Assembly: GCA_015058145.1 (NCBI GenBank)
Contig: SVCX01000010.1
Location: forward strand, 1 to 37,814
Origin: Clostridiales bacterium
Lineage (GTDB): Bacteria > Bacillota > Clostridia > Peptostreptococcales > Anaerovoracaceae
Direction of reading: 5' to 3'
Length of the DNA stretch: 37,814 nucleotides
Positions 7,492 through 16,006 of this stretch are shown in pieces (positions within the stretch are counted from its first letter, which is position 1; the number at the start of each line of letters is the position of its first letter). The notes under the pieces are model-generated. The model worked only from the letters and a program-made list of their open reading frames with translations. It searched no databases and was not told where the DNA came from. Both the position numbers and the translations under genes were made by a program.

Positions 7492-9268
7492 CGACGCTAC
7501 AAATAAATATACTAACAACCTGAGGGCCCTTCGTGAAAATGGGTTTCGAATCAAGAAGTACAGGGCACTGGCGACAAGAACATTTATAATCATACTGATC
7601 ATGTCCTTACTGATAGGGTGTGTTGGCTTTTGGATCGGACATGAACTGTTCCGTACAATTTTCGCGTGGGTAACGAAGGACGATGTCCAAGCGATGACCA
7701 GAGCGGAGAGCAGGATTGTCAGCACGGAAGAAATGTATGATGTTACAGGTCAGATACTATCGATTTATGACAGCATACCTGACGAGGAGAAAGGCAACGG
7801 GAAGGGAGCAGACTATCAAGCTGCCTTTGAAGAGGTCTATGGGGATGACTATGATAATATCAAGTCGGTCATGTACCAGATCAGAAAAGATGACAGCATG
7901 AGGGGATGTTTTATCGCAGCCTTCAGCAAAGAAAAGGACGGCAGGATGATATATCTGATCGATGACGATCCAAACCCTGAGACGTTCTGTCCTCCTGGGA
8001 GCTGGGATACGTACGAACAGAGTCTTATAGACGGCCTTGTAGAAGGTACGCCGCCAAACAGATTGGAAAAAATTCTCGGTCTGACCAAGCCGATACATGC
8101 CGCCTGGAGCGTACGAAGGGGCAGTACGATATGTACAGGTGCGCAAGAACTGTATGAAACGGACAACTATCATGTGATGATCTGTATGGATCAGAATATC
8201 GACCGCATGATTGGCGCCAATTGGACGTTCACACGGTTATTCGCGCTGTTTATGACTGCTGCCGCTGTTGTCATCGCGCTCATAATGATGCATGTATTCA
8301 GGCGCAGGGTAGTCGAACCTATAAACCAGATGGCTGACGCCGCTGCTACGTATAGTGAGAACAAGGGCGAGGGAAGACTGACAGAAAGATACTTCAGCAA
8401 CCTTGATATACATACGGGCGATGAGATTGAAAATCTGTCTCTGACCATGAAGGAAATGGAAAGCGATATCGCCGATTATGTAAGCAATCTGACAGAGATG
8501 ACGGCGGAGAGAGAACGTATCGAAACAGAACTGGATCTGGCCAGACAGCTTCAGTTAGGTTCGCTGCCGGATGAGCTGCACGCTTTCCCTGACCGTACAG
8601 AGTTTTCTCTGTGTACGTCTATCGATGCTGCCAGGGGAATAGGCGGGGATTTTTATGATTACTACATGATTGATGATGATTATCTGGCGCTGACGATGGC
8701 GGATGTTTCTGGAAAAGGAATGCCTGCCGCACTGTTCATGATGAGTTCACAGATTATTCTCAGGGACTTTGTTTTGGCGTCTGATAACGTAAGTCCTGCG
8801 GAAACGCTTGCCGCGGCAAACAATCGCATCTGCGACCGCAACCAGATGGAAATGTTCGTAACAGTCTGGCTTGGGATCCTCGAACTGTCAACAGGACACC
8901 TGGTCGCTGCAAATGCCGGACACGAATATCCGGTAATCAGGCGGCATGACGGCGAGTTTGAATTGTATAAGGACAAGCACGGGTTTGTTCTAGGCGGTAT
9001 GCCAGGAATGACATATGAAGAATACGAAATCACATTGGAACCGGGTGACGTAATATTCCAGTACACCGACGGCGTAACGGAAGCGACGAATCCAGACAAT
9101 CAGCTGTTCGGGACGGATAGAATGCTTGACGCGCTGAATACTGATAAAGAGGCTGATCCTGCTCAGTTACTGAACAATGTTTCAAGCAGCATAGACAGCT
9201 TCGTGCGTGAAGCGGAACAATTCGATGATATAACCATGCTGTGCCTGAAGTATCACGGCAAGGCATAG
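7466..9268 (+). CDS. HAMP-SpoIIE (PP2C-type) serine phosphatase, membrane sensor
   Basis: The 600-residue product has membrane segments at about 39-60 and 257-278 with an extracellular sensor domain between them, a HAMP domain (about 278-335), a short coiled coil and a SpoIIE/PP2C phosphatase domain (about 370-598). Metal-binding motifs are IGGDF (Asp395), ADVSGKGMPAA, NAGHEYP, YTDGVTEA and EQFDDITM. Such enzymes usually dephosphorylate STAS anti-anti-sigma proteins in partner switches, but no STAS or RsbW-like gene is in this window. The start is GTG with GAAGGA upstream, inside the preceding gene. It is paralogous to the protein at 16496. Confidence 0.93.
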   Translation: MKRVNKTINDATNKYTNNLRALRENGFRIKKYRALATRTFIIILIMSLLIGCVGFWIGHELFRTIFAWVTKDDVQAMTRAESRIVSTEEMYDVTGQILSIYDSIPDEEKGNGKGADYQAAFEEVYGDDYDNIKSVMYQIRKDDSMRGCFIAAFSKEKDGRMIYLIDDDPNPETFCPPGSWDTYEQSLIDGLVEGTPPNRLEKILGLTKPIHAAWSVRRGSTICTGAQELYETDNYHVMICMDQNIDRMIGANWTFTRLFALFMTAAAVVIALIMMHVFRRRVVEPINQMADAAATYSENKGEGRLTERYFSNLDIHTGDEIENLSLTMKEMESDIADYVSNLTEMTAERERIETELDLARQLQLGSLPDELHAFPDRTEFSLCTSIDAARGIGGDFYDYYMIDDDYLALTMADVSGKGMPAALFMMSSQIILRDFVLASDNVSPAETLAAANNRICDRNQMEMFVTVWLGILELSTGHLVAANAGHEYPVIRRHDGEFELYKDKHGFVLGGMPGMTYEEYEITLEPGDVIFQYTDGVTEATNPDNQLFGTDRMLDALNTDKEADPAQLLNNVSSSIDSFVREAEQFDDITMLCLKYHGKA

Positions 9269-9279
9269 ATTATGATGAT

Positions 9280-9504
9280 ATGAAATTATTCAATAAGAAA
9301 AACAAAGACATTCCGCATATTTCACTGGAACAAAGCGTTCCGGTGCTTAGATGCAGTATCTGCACAGGCGAGCAGGTGCTTTGCAGCAAAGACAGAAAGA
9401 CCGGACAGCTGACGGAACTGATGCTGATCCGGAAGCCATCCGATCTTTTTGACTTTTGTAATGCAAATGGTATCAGCGCAGAAGACGTGCAGAAAATCTA
9501 CTAA
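9280..9504 (+). CDS. Small conserved protein with RCSICTGEQV motif, function unknown
   Basis: The 74-residue product opens with a Lys-rich stretch, then carries RCSICTGEQV (two cysteines in CxxC spacing) and a C-terminal alpha/beta part. From memory, similar short proteins with this motif occur widely in Clostridia and are often mislabelled as aspartate dehydrogenase; the length rules that enzyme out. The ATG at 9280 lies 11 bases after the phosphatase stop, so it is probably the last gene of that operon. A terminator follows at once. Confidence 0.7.
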   Translation: MKLFNKKNKDIPHISLEQSVPVLRCSICTGEQVLCSKDRKTGQLTELMLIRKPSDLFDFCNANGISAEDVQKIY

Positions 9505-9512
9505 GGTATGAA

Positions 9513-9537
9513 GGCCGGATTATCCCGGCTTTTTTTA
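9513..9537 (+). terminator. Rho-independent terminator
   Basis: GCCGG-ATTATC-CCGGC followed by seven T residues, directly after the small Cys protein. Confidence 0.9.
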
Positions 9538-9566
9538 TTGAGAAAAACCATCTGTTGTGATAGGAT
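9538..9566 (+). promoter_or_regulatory. Promoter for brnQ
   Basis: TTGAGA (9538-9543), a 17-base spacer and TAGGAT (9561-9566), with TGA directly before the -10. It begins at the last T of the preceding terminator. Confidence 0.65.
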
Positions 9567-9614
9567 ATTGACTCGTGGGGTGTTTTGGGAGACATCGAAG
9601 GAAAAGGACTGTAT

Positions 9615-10964
9615 ATGAAAAAACATATTGGAGTGTATTTTATTGTGGGACTGGCCCTCTTTTCAATGCTGTTCGGGTCAGGAAATCTTATTTTCCCGCC
9701 GGAGATCGGTATTACCGGAGGAACAGAATGGTTCAAGGGCTATATCGCGTATTTTCTGGCAGACGCCGGCTTGGGCATCTGCAGTGTTTTCGCTATGCTG
9801 AAAGTGGATGGCGATCTGAACCGTCTGACGGGAACCATCGGCCCAAAGGGCTCGATGGTCATCAACACGGTATGCATCATCTGTATCGGGCCGATGCTGG
9901 CGATTCCAAGAAATGCCGCCGTTACGTTCGAGATGGGAATTTCGCCTCTTTTTGGAATCGATCCAACCAGCAGGATTCTTCGGTTGGTGTTTTCAATCAT
10001 ATTCTTTGGAGTTGTACTTCTTCTGACCATAAAGCCTTCCAGAGTTGTCGATATTCTGGGTAAATACCTGACGCCTATTCTGGTTGCTGCTATCGCGATT
10101 CTGATTATTCTGGGCATTGCTTCACCTGCAGCGCAAGCAGGAGCGCCTGTAACAGAGAATCCGATCAAAGACGGTATCTTCAACGGCTATCAGACATTGG
10201 ATTTGATGGCGGGGATTTATTTCTCCATTATCATCATTCAATCCATTCGGAACAGAAATCTGCAGGAAAAGGGAGAAGAGAGGAAGATTACAGCCGGCGC
10301 GGCGCTGATAGCCGGCGCGCTCCTGTGCTTCGTGTACGGGGGAATGGCCTATCTGGGAGCAACTACAGGATCCCAGTGGCTGGATGAGTTTACCGGCGGG
10401 CAGATCAACCAGGCGGGACTGGTGGTAAACATTACCGGCGCCTTGATGGGAAATATGGGCGTTGTTTTTCTGAGTGTAATCGTCTCTTTGGCTTGTCTGA
10501 CTACAGCTGTCGGACTGACTTCTGCGGCAGGGGAGTATTTCAGCAGAATCATTCCATCACGCAGCTACGCCTTTATGGTTGTGCTCATCTGCATTGTTTC
10601 CGCCGTGCTGTGCAATTTCGGTCTGTCTGCAATCATCAGCATTGCAGCGCCGATTCTGATGCTGTTCTATCCGCCGGTGATGTTCCTGACGCTGACATGT
10701 CTGGGACGCAGCATCTTCCGGAAGAAGAAGTTCTACCAGTTTGGTATCTGCATCTGTTTTCTGATCAGTCTTCTTACGGTGCTGACCGATACATTCGGCA
10801 TCACGTCACTCGCGTGGATCCATACGGCGTTGCCGCTGGATGCCTTCGGATTCAACTGGGTGATCCCAACAGCCATCGCAGCGGCGATAGGGCACTTCCT
10901 GCCGGGTCCGAAAATTGAATTGGAAACAGATTACGAGGAATATAGGAATAATCTGCAATTATAG
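9615..10964 (+). CDS. brnQ: Branched-chain amino acid transporter (LIVCS family)
   Basis: The 449-residue product has about 12 hydrophobic segments and the N-terminal signature FGSGNLIFPPEIG typical of BrnQ carriers, which import Leu, Ile and Val with sodium or protons. ATG 9615 is preceded by AAGGAAAAGGA; an in-frame ATG at 9585 would add ten hydrophilic residues and has no clear SD. Length fits the family. It stands alone between a terminator upstream and one downstream. Confidence 0.93.
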   Translation: MKKHIGVYFIVGLALFSMLFGSGNLIFPPEIGITGGTEWFKGYIAYFLADAGLGICSVFAMLKVDGDLNRLTGTIGPKGSMVINTVCIICIGPMLAIPRNAAVTFEMGISPLFGIDPTSRILRLVFSIIFFGVVLLLTIKPSRVVDILGKYLTPILVAAIAILIILGIASPAAQAGAPVTENPIKDGIFNGYQTLDLMAGIYFSIIIIQSIRNRNLQEKGEERKITAGAALIAGALLCFVYGGMAYLGATTGSQWLDEFTGGQINQAGLVVNITGALMGNMGVVFLSVIVSLACLTTAVGLTSAAGEYFSRIIPSRSYAFMVVLICIVSAVLCNFGLSAIISIAAPILMLFYPPVMFLTLTCLGRSIFRKKKFYQFGICICFLISLLTVLTDTFGITSLAWIHTALPLDAFGFNWVIPTAIAAAIGHFLPGPKIELETDYEEYRNNLQL

Positions 10965-10980
10965 ATACGATGGCTAGAGG

Positions 10981-11025
10981 AAGAGCCAGGCAGGTATCGT
11001 GATGATACAAATGCCTGGCTCTTTT
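10981..11025 (+). terminator. Rho-independent terminator after brnQ (module copy A)
   Basis: AAGAGCCAGGCA (10981-10992) pairs with TGCCTGGCTCTT, with an inner GTATC/GATAC helix and loop, then TTTT. Its layout, including the inner GGTATC...GATAC helix, is shared with the terminator at 15886-15930. Confidence 0.92.
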
Positions 11026-11050
11026 GATGTGAGCGCTTTTGTGGTAGAGT
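11022..11050 (+). promoter_or_regulatory. Extended -10 promoter for the HD-VanX-Cls unit (module copy A)
   Basis: TGTGG followed by TAGAGT (11045-11050) and then ATA. The -35 position (TTTTGA, 11022-11027) lies in the T tract of the terminator. The same TGTGGTAGAGTATA string recurs at 15950-15963. Confidence 0.6.
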
Positions 11051-11096
11051 ATAACCATCAGATTTATTCAGTAAAGTGAATATGAGGTACTGAACA

Positions 11097-11753
11097 ATGA
11101 AGTATGAGGATATCACGCAACATCCGGAGATACTGGAATACTATAAAAAAGGCAATGCCATTCTCGACGCATTAGGGTATACAGATCATTCTGTAGCTCA
11201 TACGACACTCGTGGCAAAAAAAGCTGCAGAGTTGCTGCAAGCGCTCGGTCATGGAGAACAGGAGGTAGAACTGGTTAACATCGCCGGGTTCCTGCATGAT
11301 ATCGGGAATGTAATCAACCGCAATCACCATGCGGAATACGGCGCGATTTTAGCGAATGAAATCCTGAAGGATGTGGATATTCCCGTCCATGACCGCGTAC
11401 AGATTGTATCTGCGATTGCCAACCACGACGAATCGACCGGCGTAGCATCCGACCCGATCACTGCGGCTCTGATCATTGCAGATAAAACAGATGTGCGGAG
11501 AAGTCGCGTCAGAGCGAAGGATCCGATTCTCTTCGATGTGCATGATCGTGTCAATTACGCTGTCACCGATAACAGATTAGAATGCGATTCGGAAGAGAAG
11601 ACAATCACGTTGCATTTGAGCATTGATGAGAATATCTGTACGATGTATGAATATTTCGAGATTTTTCTCGCCAGAATGACGATGTGTTCACGTGCAGCCA
11701 GAGTCTTGGACACGAAGTTCTCTTTGCAGGTGAACGGACAGAAAGTATTATGA
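11097..11753 (+). CDS. HD domain metal-dependent phosphohydrolase
   Basis: The 218-residue product has the HD signature: DHSVAH with His31, FLHDIG with His67-Asp68, a NHHAEYG segment (about 76-82), a NHDES motif, and DKTDVRRSRVR. HD enzymes of this type hydrolyse phosphoester bonds of nucleotides or related signals; the substrate here cannot be told. It is cytosolic. TGAGG lies upstream of the ATG. It heads a cluster with a flavoprotein 10 bases downstream. Confidence 0.88.
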   Translation: MKYEDITQHPEILEYYKKGNAILDALGYTDHSVAHTTLVAKKAAELLQALGHGEQEVELVNIAGFLHDIGNVINRNHHAEYGAILANEILKDVDIPVHDRVQIVSAIANHDESTGVASDPITAALIIADKTDVRRSRVRAKDPILFDVHDRVNYAVTDNRLECDSEEKTITLHLSIDENICTMYEYFEIFLARMTMCSRAARVLDTKFSLQVNGQKVL

Positions 11754-11763
11754 GGCTTAAAAA

Positions 11764-12408
11764 ATGGGTAAGAAAATAGTAGTGGTTAACGCTGGCCCCA
11801 GAAAGGGCTGGAACACAGACACTTTGATTACGGAGGCCGCTCGCGGTGCGGAATCTGCCGAGGCGGAGATTGAACGGTTTGATTTGTTCAGACTTGAGAA
11901 ATATACAGGGTGCATTTCCTGTTTCGGATGCAAGAAGGAAAAGTTCAAGGGACGCTGTATATGCAGAGACGGACTCACACCTGTACTGGATGCAATCAGA
12001 CAGTCAGATGGACTGATCATAGGATCTCCGAACTATCTTTCCAATCTGACGGCGTCCTTCCGGGCTTTATACGAGCGTCTTATCTTTCAGAATCTGACCT
12101 ATACCTTGGAAGCTCCTTGCTGCAATGAGCACCCAATTCCGGTGCTGCTGGTCATGACCAGCAACGCGCCTGATACCATGTATATGAATCTTCTTAACGA
12201 GTATCAGCAGACATTGAATACCTTCGTGGGACCGACAAAAGTGCTGGTGAGCGGTGAAACACTGCAACTGAAAGACTACAGCTCTACGGATTGGCCATGG
12301 ACCATGTTTGATCCTGATGCGCGAATCAATCGGCATGACACGGTTTTCCCTGAGGAATGTCGAAAAGCATTTGAAATGGGATTGAATATGGTAGGAGAAG
12401 AAGTATGA
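11764..12408 (+). CDS. NAD(P)H-dependent FMN reductase / iron-sulfur flavoprotein-like
   Basis: The 214-residue product has a flavodoxin-like fold: an N-terminal beta strand and phosphate loop (NAGPRKGWNTDT) binding FMN, a cysteine cluster (Cys50, Cys53, Cys56, Cys65, Cys67) and the GSPNYLSNLTASF loop. The cysteines are arranged as in iron-sulfur flavoproteins (Isf), so a 4Fe-4S cluster is plausible though not proven. It likely passes electrons from NAD(P)H to an unknown acceptor. Its stop overlaps the next start (ATGA). Confidence 0.85.
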   Translation: MGKKIVVVNAGPRKGWNTDTLITEAARGAESAEAEIERFDLFRLEKYTGCISCFGCKKEKFKGRCICRDGLTPVLDAIRQSDGLIIGSPNYLSNLTASFRALYERLIFQNLTYTLEAPCCNEHPIPVLLVMTSNAPDTMYMNLLNEYQQTLNTFVGPTKVLVSGETLQLKDYSSTDWPWTMFDPDARINRHDTVFPEECRKAFEMGLNMVGEEV

Positions 12409-13196
12409 AGAAGATTAATATGAAATTGCTGTCCCTGATGGTTGCAGCAATGCTGTCACTGGGATTTGTGTGTGGATGCGGGGACAAAACATCTGACGAA
12501 GGAAATGACAGCGCGGTTCAGGCGGAAGAGCCGACAACAACGGTATCGGAAGATGGTGTGACGCTGTCGGATGATTCATCGGACTTTGTTTTAGTGACAG
12601 ATGTCGTTCCCGACGCGATTTTTGAAATACGGTATTATTCCACATACAATTTTGTCGGAGACCGTATCGATGGATATGAAGAGCCGCTGGCATTTATGAC
12701 AAAGGAAGCCGCGGATGCCCTGAAAGAAGTCAGCGATGATGTTAAAGAAGATGGCTATCGTCTAAAAATCTACGATGCCTACCGTCCGCAGGAAGCCGTC
12801 ACGAACTTTGTGGAATGGGCAAAGGATGAAGAGGATACCAGAATGAAGGAGTATTTCTATCCGGAGCTGGATAAGGACGTACTCTTCCCACAGGGGTATA
12901 TTGCGGAGCATTCCGGTCACAGCCGCGGCAGTACCGTTGATTTGACTCTCTTTGATATGGAAACGGAGAAAGAAGTTGACATGGGCGGGACCTTCGATTA
13001 CTTCGGAGAACTGAGCCACCCGGATTATACAGATATTACGGAGGAACAGTACAACAACAGGATGATACTGAGAGAAGCCATGACAGAGCACGGGTTTAAG
13101 CCTTTGCCGGAAGAGTGGTGGCACTTCACACTGGAAAACGAACCATATCCTGATACGTATTTTACATTCCCGGTCAACAGTGAAGCGTTGCAGTAA
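12405..13196 (+). CDS. Secreted VanX-type D-alanyl-D-alanine dipeptidase lipoprotein
   Basis: The 263-residue product begins with a signal peptide and VCGC lipobox (Cys25 probable), then a Ser/Thr/Glu linker. The catalytic domain (about 60-255) has the VanX/DdpX marks: YDAYRP with the transition-state Arg, SGHSRGSTVD with zinc ligands His172 and Asp179, and EWWH with Glu237 and ligand His240. The family cleaves D-Ala-D-Ala. Unlike VanX it should act outside the membrane, suggesting wall peptide scavenging rather than vancomycin resistance; no vanH/vanA partner is present. It overlaps the flavoprotein gene by four bases and precedes cardiolipin synthase. Confidence 0.9.
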   Translation: MKKINMKLLSLMVAAMLSLGFVCGCGDKTSDEGNDSAVQAEEPTTTVSEDGVTLSDDSSDFVLVTDVVPDAIFEIRYYSTYNFVGDRIDGYEEPLAFMTKEAADALKEVSDDVKEDGYRLKIYDAYRPQEAVTNFVEWAKDEEDTRMKEYFYPELDKDVLFPQGYIAEHSGHSRGSTVDLTLFDMETEKEVDMGGTFDYFGELSHPDYTDITEEQYNNRMILREAMTEHGFKPLPEEWWHFTLENEPYPDTYFTFPVNSEALQ

Positions 13197-13220
13197 CGGC
13201 AGGCAAAGGAGACAATGGAA

Positions 13221-14801
13221 ATGAACGAACTGGATAGAGGAATTCGTTTGGCAAAGCCGAAACGCAAGGGGATACTCGGACTGATCTTCAGCAGATTCTT
13301 CATTATCGTGCTGCTGATTCTGGTTGAATTGAACGTATTGATACTGCCAATTGTGCTGATGCAGGATTATCTGCATCACATTTACCTTGCTTTAGCAGTT
13401 TTCACGTTGATCATGATGATTTATCTGTTCAACAGCAAGATGGATTCCACGGCGAAACTGACGTGGATGCTGATTATATCTGTGCTGCAGGTTGCCGGCG
13501 CTCTCATGCTCCTGTTTACCCAGACCAATACCGGTCATCGGTTGATCAGGGAGCGTTCTGCGAAGATGATTGCGGATACGAAAGAGACAATCACACAGGA
13601 TCCTCAGACCCTTGCCCAACTGAAGGAGACAGACAGCTATACCGATGACCTGCTGACCTATCTGAACCGCAGCGGATGCTTCCCTGCGTATTCCGAAACG
13701 GAAACGACATATTTCCCTTCCGGCAAAGAGAAGTTTCAGGCGATGCTAACGGAACTATCCAAGGCGCAGGAGTATATCTTCATGGAATACTTCATCATCG
13801 AAGAGGGCTATATGTGGGGCAAGATCCTTGAGATACTTGTTGCAAAAGCAAAGGCGGGCGTGGATGTCCGCGTCATGTACGATGGTATGTGTGAGATTTC
13901 GACCCTACCGTCCAACTACTGCAAACTGCTTGAAGCCGAAGGCATCAAAGCGAAATCCTTTGCGCCGATTCGTCCGTTTATTTCATCTCACTACAACTAC
14001 AGAGACCATCGGAAAATCTGCGTGATTGATGGAAAGGTCGCCTTTAACGGAGGCGTCAATCTGGCCGATGAGTATATCAATGAAATCGAACGCTTCGGTC
14101 ATTGGAAGGATACGGCCGTAATGCTGAAGGGTGACGCTGTGCGAAGCTTCACGTTAATGTTTTTGCAGATGTGGAATGTCGATGAGAAGACACCGGATTT
14201 CAAAGAAGCCACTGCCTTGGATTCAGCGGAACGCAGCGAGCAGATTCATCCGTCCGGCTTCGTCATCCCGTTCTGTGATTGCCCACTGGATGAGGATAAA
14301 GTAGGTGAGGCAGTCTATATGGATATCCTGAACCGGGCAGGGAAATACGTGCACATCATGACACCGTACCTGATCCTGGATGGGGAACTGGAGACGGCGC
14401 TGCAGTACGCAGGGCAGCGGGGCATTGATGTGAAACTGATTCTGCCGGGCATACCGGACAAGAAACTAGCTTATTCGCTGGCTAAAACACACTACGCACG
14501 GCTGCTGAAAGCCGGCGTGAAAATCTATGAATACACGCCGGGGTTTGTTCATGCTAAGGTATGGACCAGCGATGACGAGAAGGGAGTCGTAGGAACCATC
14601 AATCTGGATTACCGGAGTCTGTATCATCACTTCGAGTGCGCAACGTATATGTATCGGACAGATTGCATCTCCGATATCGAACGGGATTTTCAGGAGACAC
14701 TGGCGAAGTGCCGTCCGGTTACAGAAGAGACGATCCGAGGCACAGAGAAGTTCTACAAGATCATGGGGCCTATTGCGAAGCTGATTGCGCCGTTGCTGTA
14801 A
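13221..14801 (+). CDS. cls: Cardiolipin synthase (phospholipase D family)
   Basis: The 526-residue product has two N-terminal membrane segments (about 18-40 and 45-68), then two phospholipase D domains with HKD motifs HRKICVID and HAKVWTSD. It joins phosphatidylglycerol molecules to make cardiolipin at the membrane. Two in-frame ATGs occur at 13215 and 13221; GGAG at 13208-13211 is too close to the first (3 bases) and well placed for the second (9 bases), so I prefer 13221. It ends the HD-flavoprotein-VanX-Cls cluster. Confidence 0.93.
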   Translation: MNELDRGIRLAKPKRKGILGLIFSRFFIIVLLILVELNVLILPIVLMQDYLHHIYLALAVFTLIMMIYLFNSKMDSTAKLTWMLIISVLQVAGALMLLFTQTNTGHRLIRERSAKMIADTKETITQDPQTLAQLKETDSYTDDLLTYLNRSGCFPAYSETETTYFPSGKEKFQAMLTELSKAQEYIFMEYFIIEEGYMWGKILEILVAKAKAGVDVRVMYDGMCEISTLPSNYCKLLEAEGIKAKSFAPIRPFISSHYNYRDHRKICVIDGKVAFNGGVNLADEYINEIERFGHWKDTAVMLKGDAVRSFTLMFLQMWNVDEKTPDFKEATALDSAERSEQIHPSGFVIPFCDCPLDEDKVGEAVYMDILNRAGKYVHIMTPYLILDGELETALQYAGQRGIDVKLILPGIPDKKLAYSLAKTHYARLLKAGVKIYEYTPGFVHAKVWTSDDEKGVVGTINLDYRSLYHHFECATYMYRTDCISDIERDFQETLAKCRPVTEETIRGTEKFYKIMGPIAKLIAPLL

Positions 14802-14808
14802 GCATTCA

Positions 14809-14837
14809 TTGCATTCATCGCTTTAGTGCGGTAAAAT
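14809..14837 (+). promoter_or_regulatory. Promoter for the CGGC protein
   Basis: TTGCAT (14809-14814), 17-base spacer, TAAAAT (14832-14837), about 33 bases before the start codon. Confidence 0.5.
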
Positions 14838-14869
14838 AAATGCAGTTAGTGGAGGAAAGGAGAACAGTT

Positions 14870-15307
14870 ATGGATAAACAAGCAATCAAATATGCAGTTG
14901 TAATTCAGTGCGATCATACGATGAAAAGGTGCTCCGGCTTTGCGTGTTCAGAAGCGTTCTTTGGAAAGAGCGCCGGTTTTTCCGGATATGGCGAAGGGAC
15001 AAAATACATCACGTTCTCTTGCGGAGGCTGCAATGGAGCCGGCGTAGCTGCACGTCTTGAGCATTTTGAAATGAAGCTGCGTAAGCTGACAGATATTCAA
15101 AAGGCAGAGGTCGCGGTACATCTTGCAACCTGTATGGTGACAGACAACCGCCACCACGACAGATGTCCATATGTTGATTACATTAAGGAAATCATCAGGA
15201 AAAACGGTTTCGAGAACATTGTGGAAGGAACCTATCAGAGCCAGGCTTCCCGCAAACTGCGTGAAGAGGGCGTCTATAAGAAATACGACAGCGTCGCCTT
15301 TGACTAG
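14870..15307 (+). CDS. CGGC domain protein
   Basis: The 145-residue product carries the CGGC motif (SCGGCNGAG) and further conserved cysteines (QCDHTMKRCSGFAC near the N terminus, HLATCMV, RCPY), the pattern of the CGGC family of small, probably metal-binding anaerobe proteins of unknown function. The start at 14870 is set by GGAGGAAAGGAG upstream; an in-frame ATG at 14840 lies before that SD and is rejected. It stands as a single gene with its own promoter. Confidence 0.85.
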   Translation: MDKQAIKYAVVIQCDHTMKRCSGFACSEAFFGKSAGFSGYGEGTKYITFSCGGCNGAGVAARLEHFEMKLRKLTDIQKAEVAVHLATCMVTDNRHHDRCPYVDYIKEIIRKNGFENIVEGTYQSQASRKLREEGVYKKYDSVAFD

Positions 15308-15330
15308 TCAGAAATATGCGAAAATGCATA

Positions 15331-15359
15331 GGAAAGGGTTGCCTCGGCCTTGTTTTTTT
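15331..15359 (+). terminator. Weak terminator candidate
   Basis: A short AAGG/CCTT stem with a ten-base loop is followed by a run of seven T residues. The stem is marginal. Confidence 0.35.
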
Positions 15360-15377
15360 CAAATCAGGGAGTATACT
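15350..15377 (+). promoter_or_regulatory. Promoter for the 15419 gene
   Basis: TTGTTT (15350-15355), a 16-base spacer and TATACT (15372-15377). It sits in the T tract of the preceding weak terminator. Confidence 0.5.
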
Positions 15378-15418
15378 TGTTTGGGAATCAAGAAAGAATA
15401 ACAAGGAGGGGACCCAAA

Positions 15419-15850
15419 ATGAAAGAAAAGGCGAAAGAACTTACAAAAGCTTACGAAGAGCTTCATGAGGAAGCGAAGCATTCTCTGAAAGGTCTGGAAA
15501 AGCTGATTGAGAAGAATTCCATGTCTCTGGAAGAAGTCGTGGAGCTGATCGACAATAAAATGGAAGGCGATGAAATTCATCCGGAAATGAAGGCCATCGA
15601 AGAGATGACCAGCGCTGATTTTGCTGCAATGTACAAGAAGATGGCTGAAGACATCAAGACATCTCCGGAGAAGTTTGAAGGACATATCAAGGCCAGCGGC
15701 ATGAGCGCTGAAGAACTGGAACTGCTGTTTACATCCATTCACGGAGTAATCGAGAAGTATCCGGAAGTTTGGGAAGCGAAGGAAAACGCACAGCTGCTTC
15801 ACCCGAAGCATCTGGCAATTCTGGCCAGCGGATTTGGCAAGAAGTATTAA
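15419..15850 (+). CDS. Hypothetical helical cytosolic protein
   Basis: The 143-residue product is nearly all charged amphipathic helix, rich in Glu, Lys and Met, with no cysteine and no membrane segment. I recognise no family. The start at 15419 is preceded by AAGGAGGGG; the longer reading from 15350 runs through the promoter and is not credible. A clear terminator follows. A structural or regulatory role by helix packing is possible but unsupported. Confidence 0.7.
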   Translation: MKEKAKELTKAYEELHEEAKHSLKGLEKLIEKNSMSLEEVVELIDNKMEGDEIHPEMKAIEEMTSADFAAMYKKMAEDIKTSPEKFEGHIKASGMSAEELELLFTSIHGVIEKYPEVWEAKENAQLLHPKHLAILASGFGKKY

Positions 15851-15885
15851 TCTCGAATTCCTAACAGCATTTCATTCAAAAGAAT

Positions 15886-15930
15886 AAAGAGCCGGACTTC
15901 GGTATCTGCTGATACCTGCCCGGCTCTTTT
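15886..15930 (+). terminator. Rho-independent terminator (module copy B)
   Basis: AAAGAGCCGG pairs with CCGGCTCTTT, with an inner GGTATC-TGCT-GATACC helix, then a T tract. It closely resembles the terminator at 10981-11025 in both outer and inner helices. Confidence 0.92.
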
Positions 15931-15931
15931 G

Positions 15932-15960
15932 TTTCATTAATTCGTAAAATGTGGTAGAGT
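15932..15960 (+). promoter_or_regulatory. Extended -10 promoter for the 16007 gene (module copy B)
   Basis: TGTGG directly before TAGAGT (15955-15960), followed by ATA, identical over 14 bases with the promoter at 11041-11054. The -35 position (15932-15937) is poor. Confidence 0.6.
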
Positions 15961-16006
15961 ATACGCATAGTATTCTTCATTTTAGCGAATATAAAAGGAG
16001 AAACCA

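Noticed and set aside
12405-13196. Vancomycin resistance cluster
   Set aside because: Only a VanX-like gene is present, it is exported, and there are no VanH, VanA/B, VanY or VanRS genes around it.
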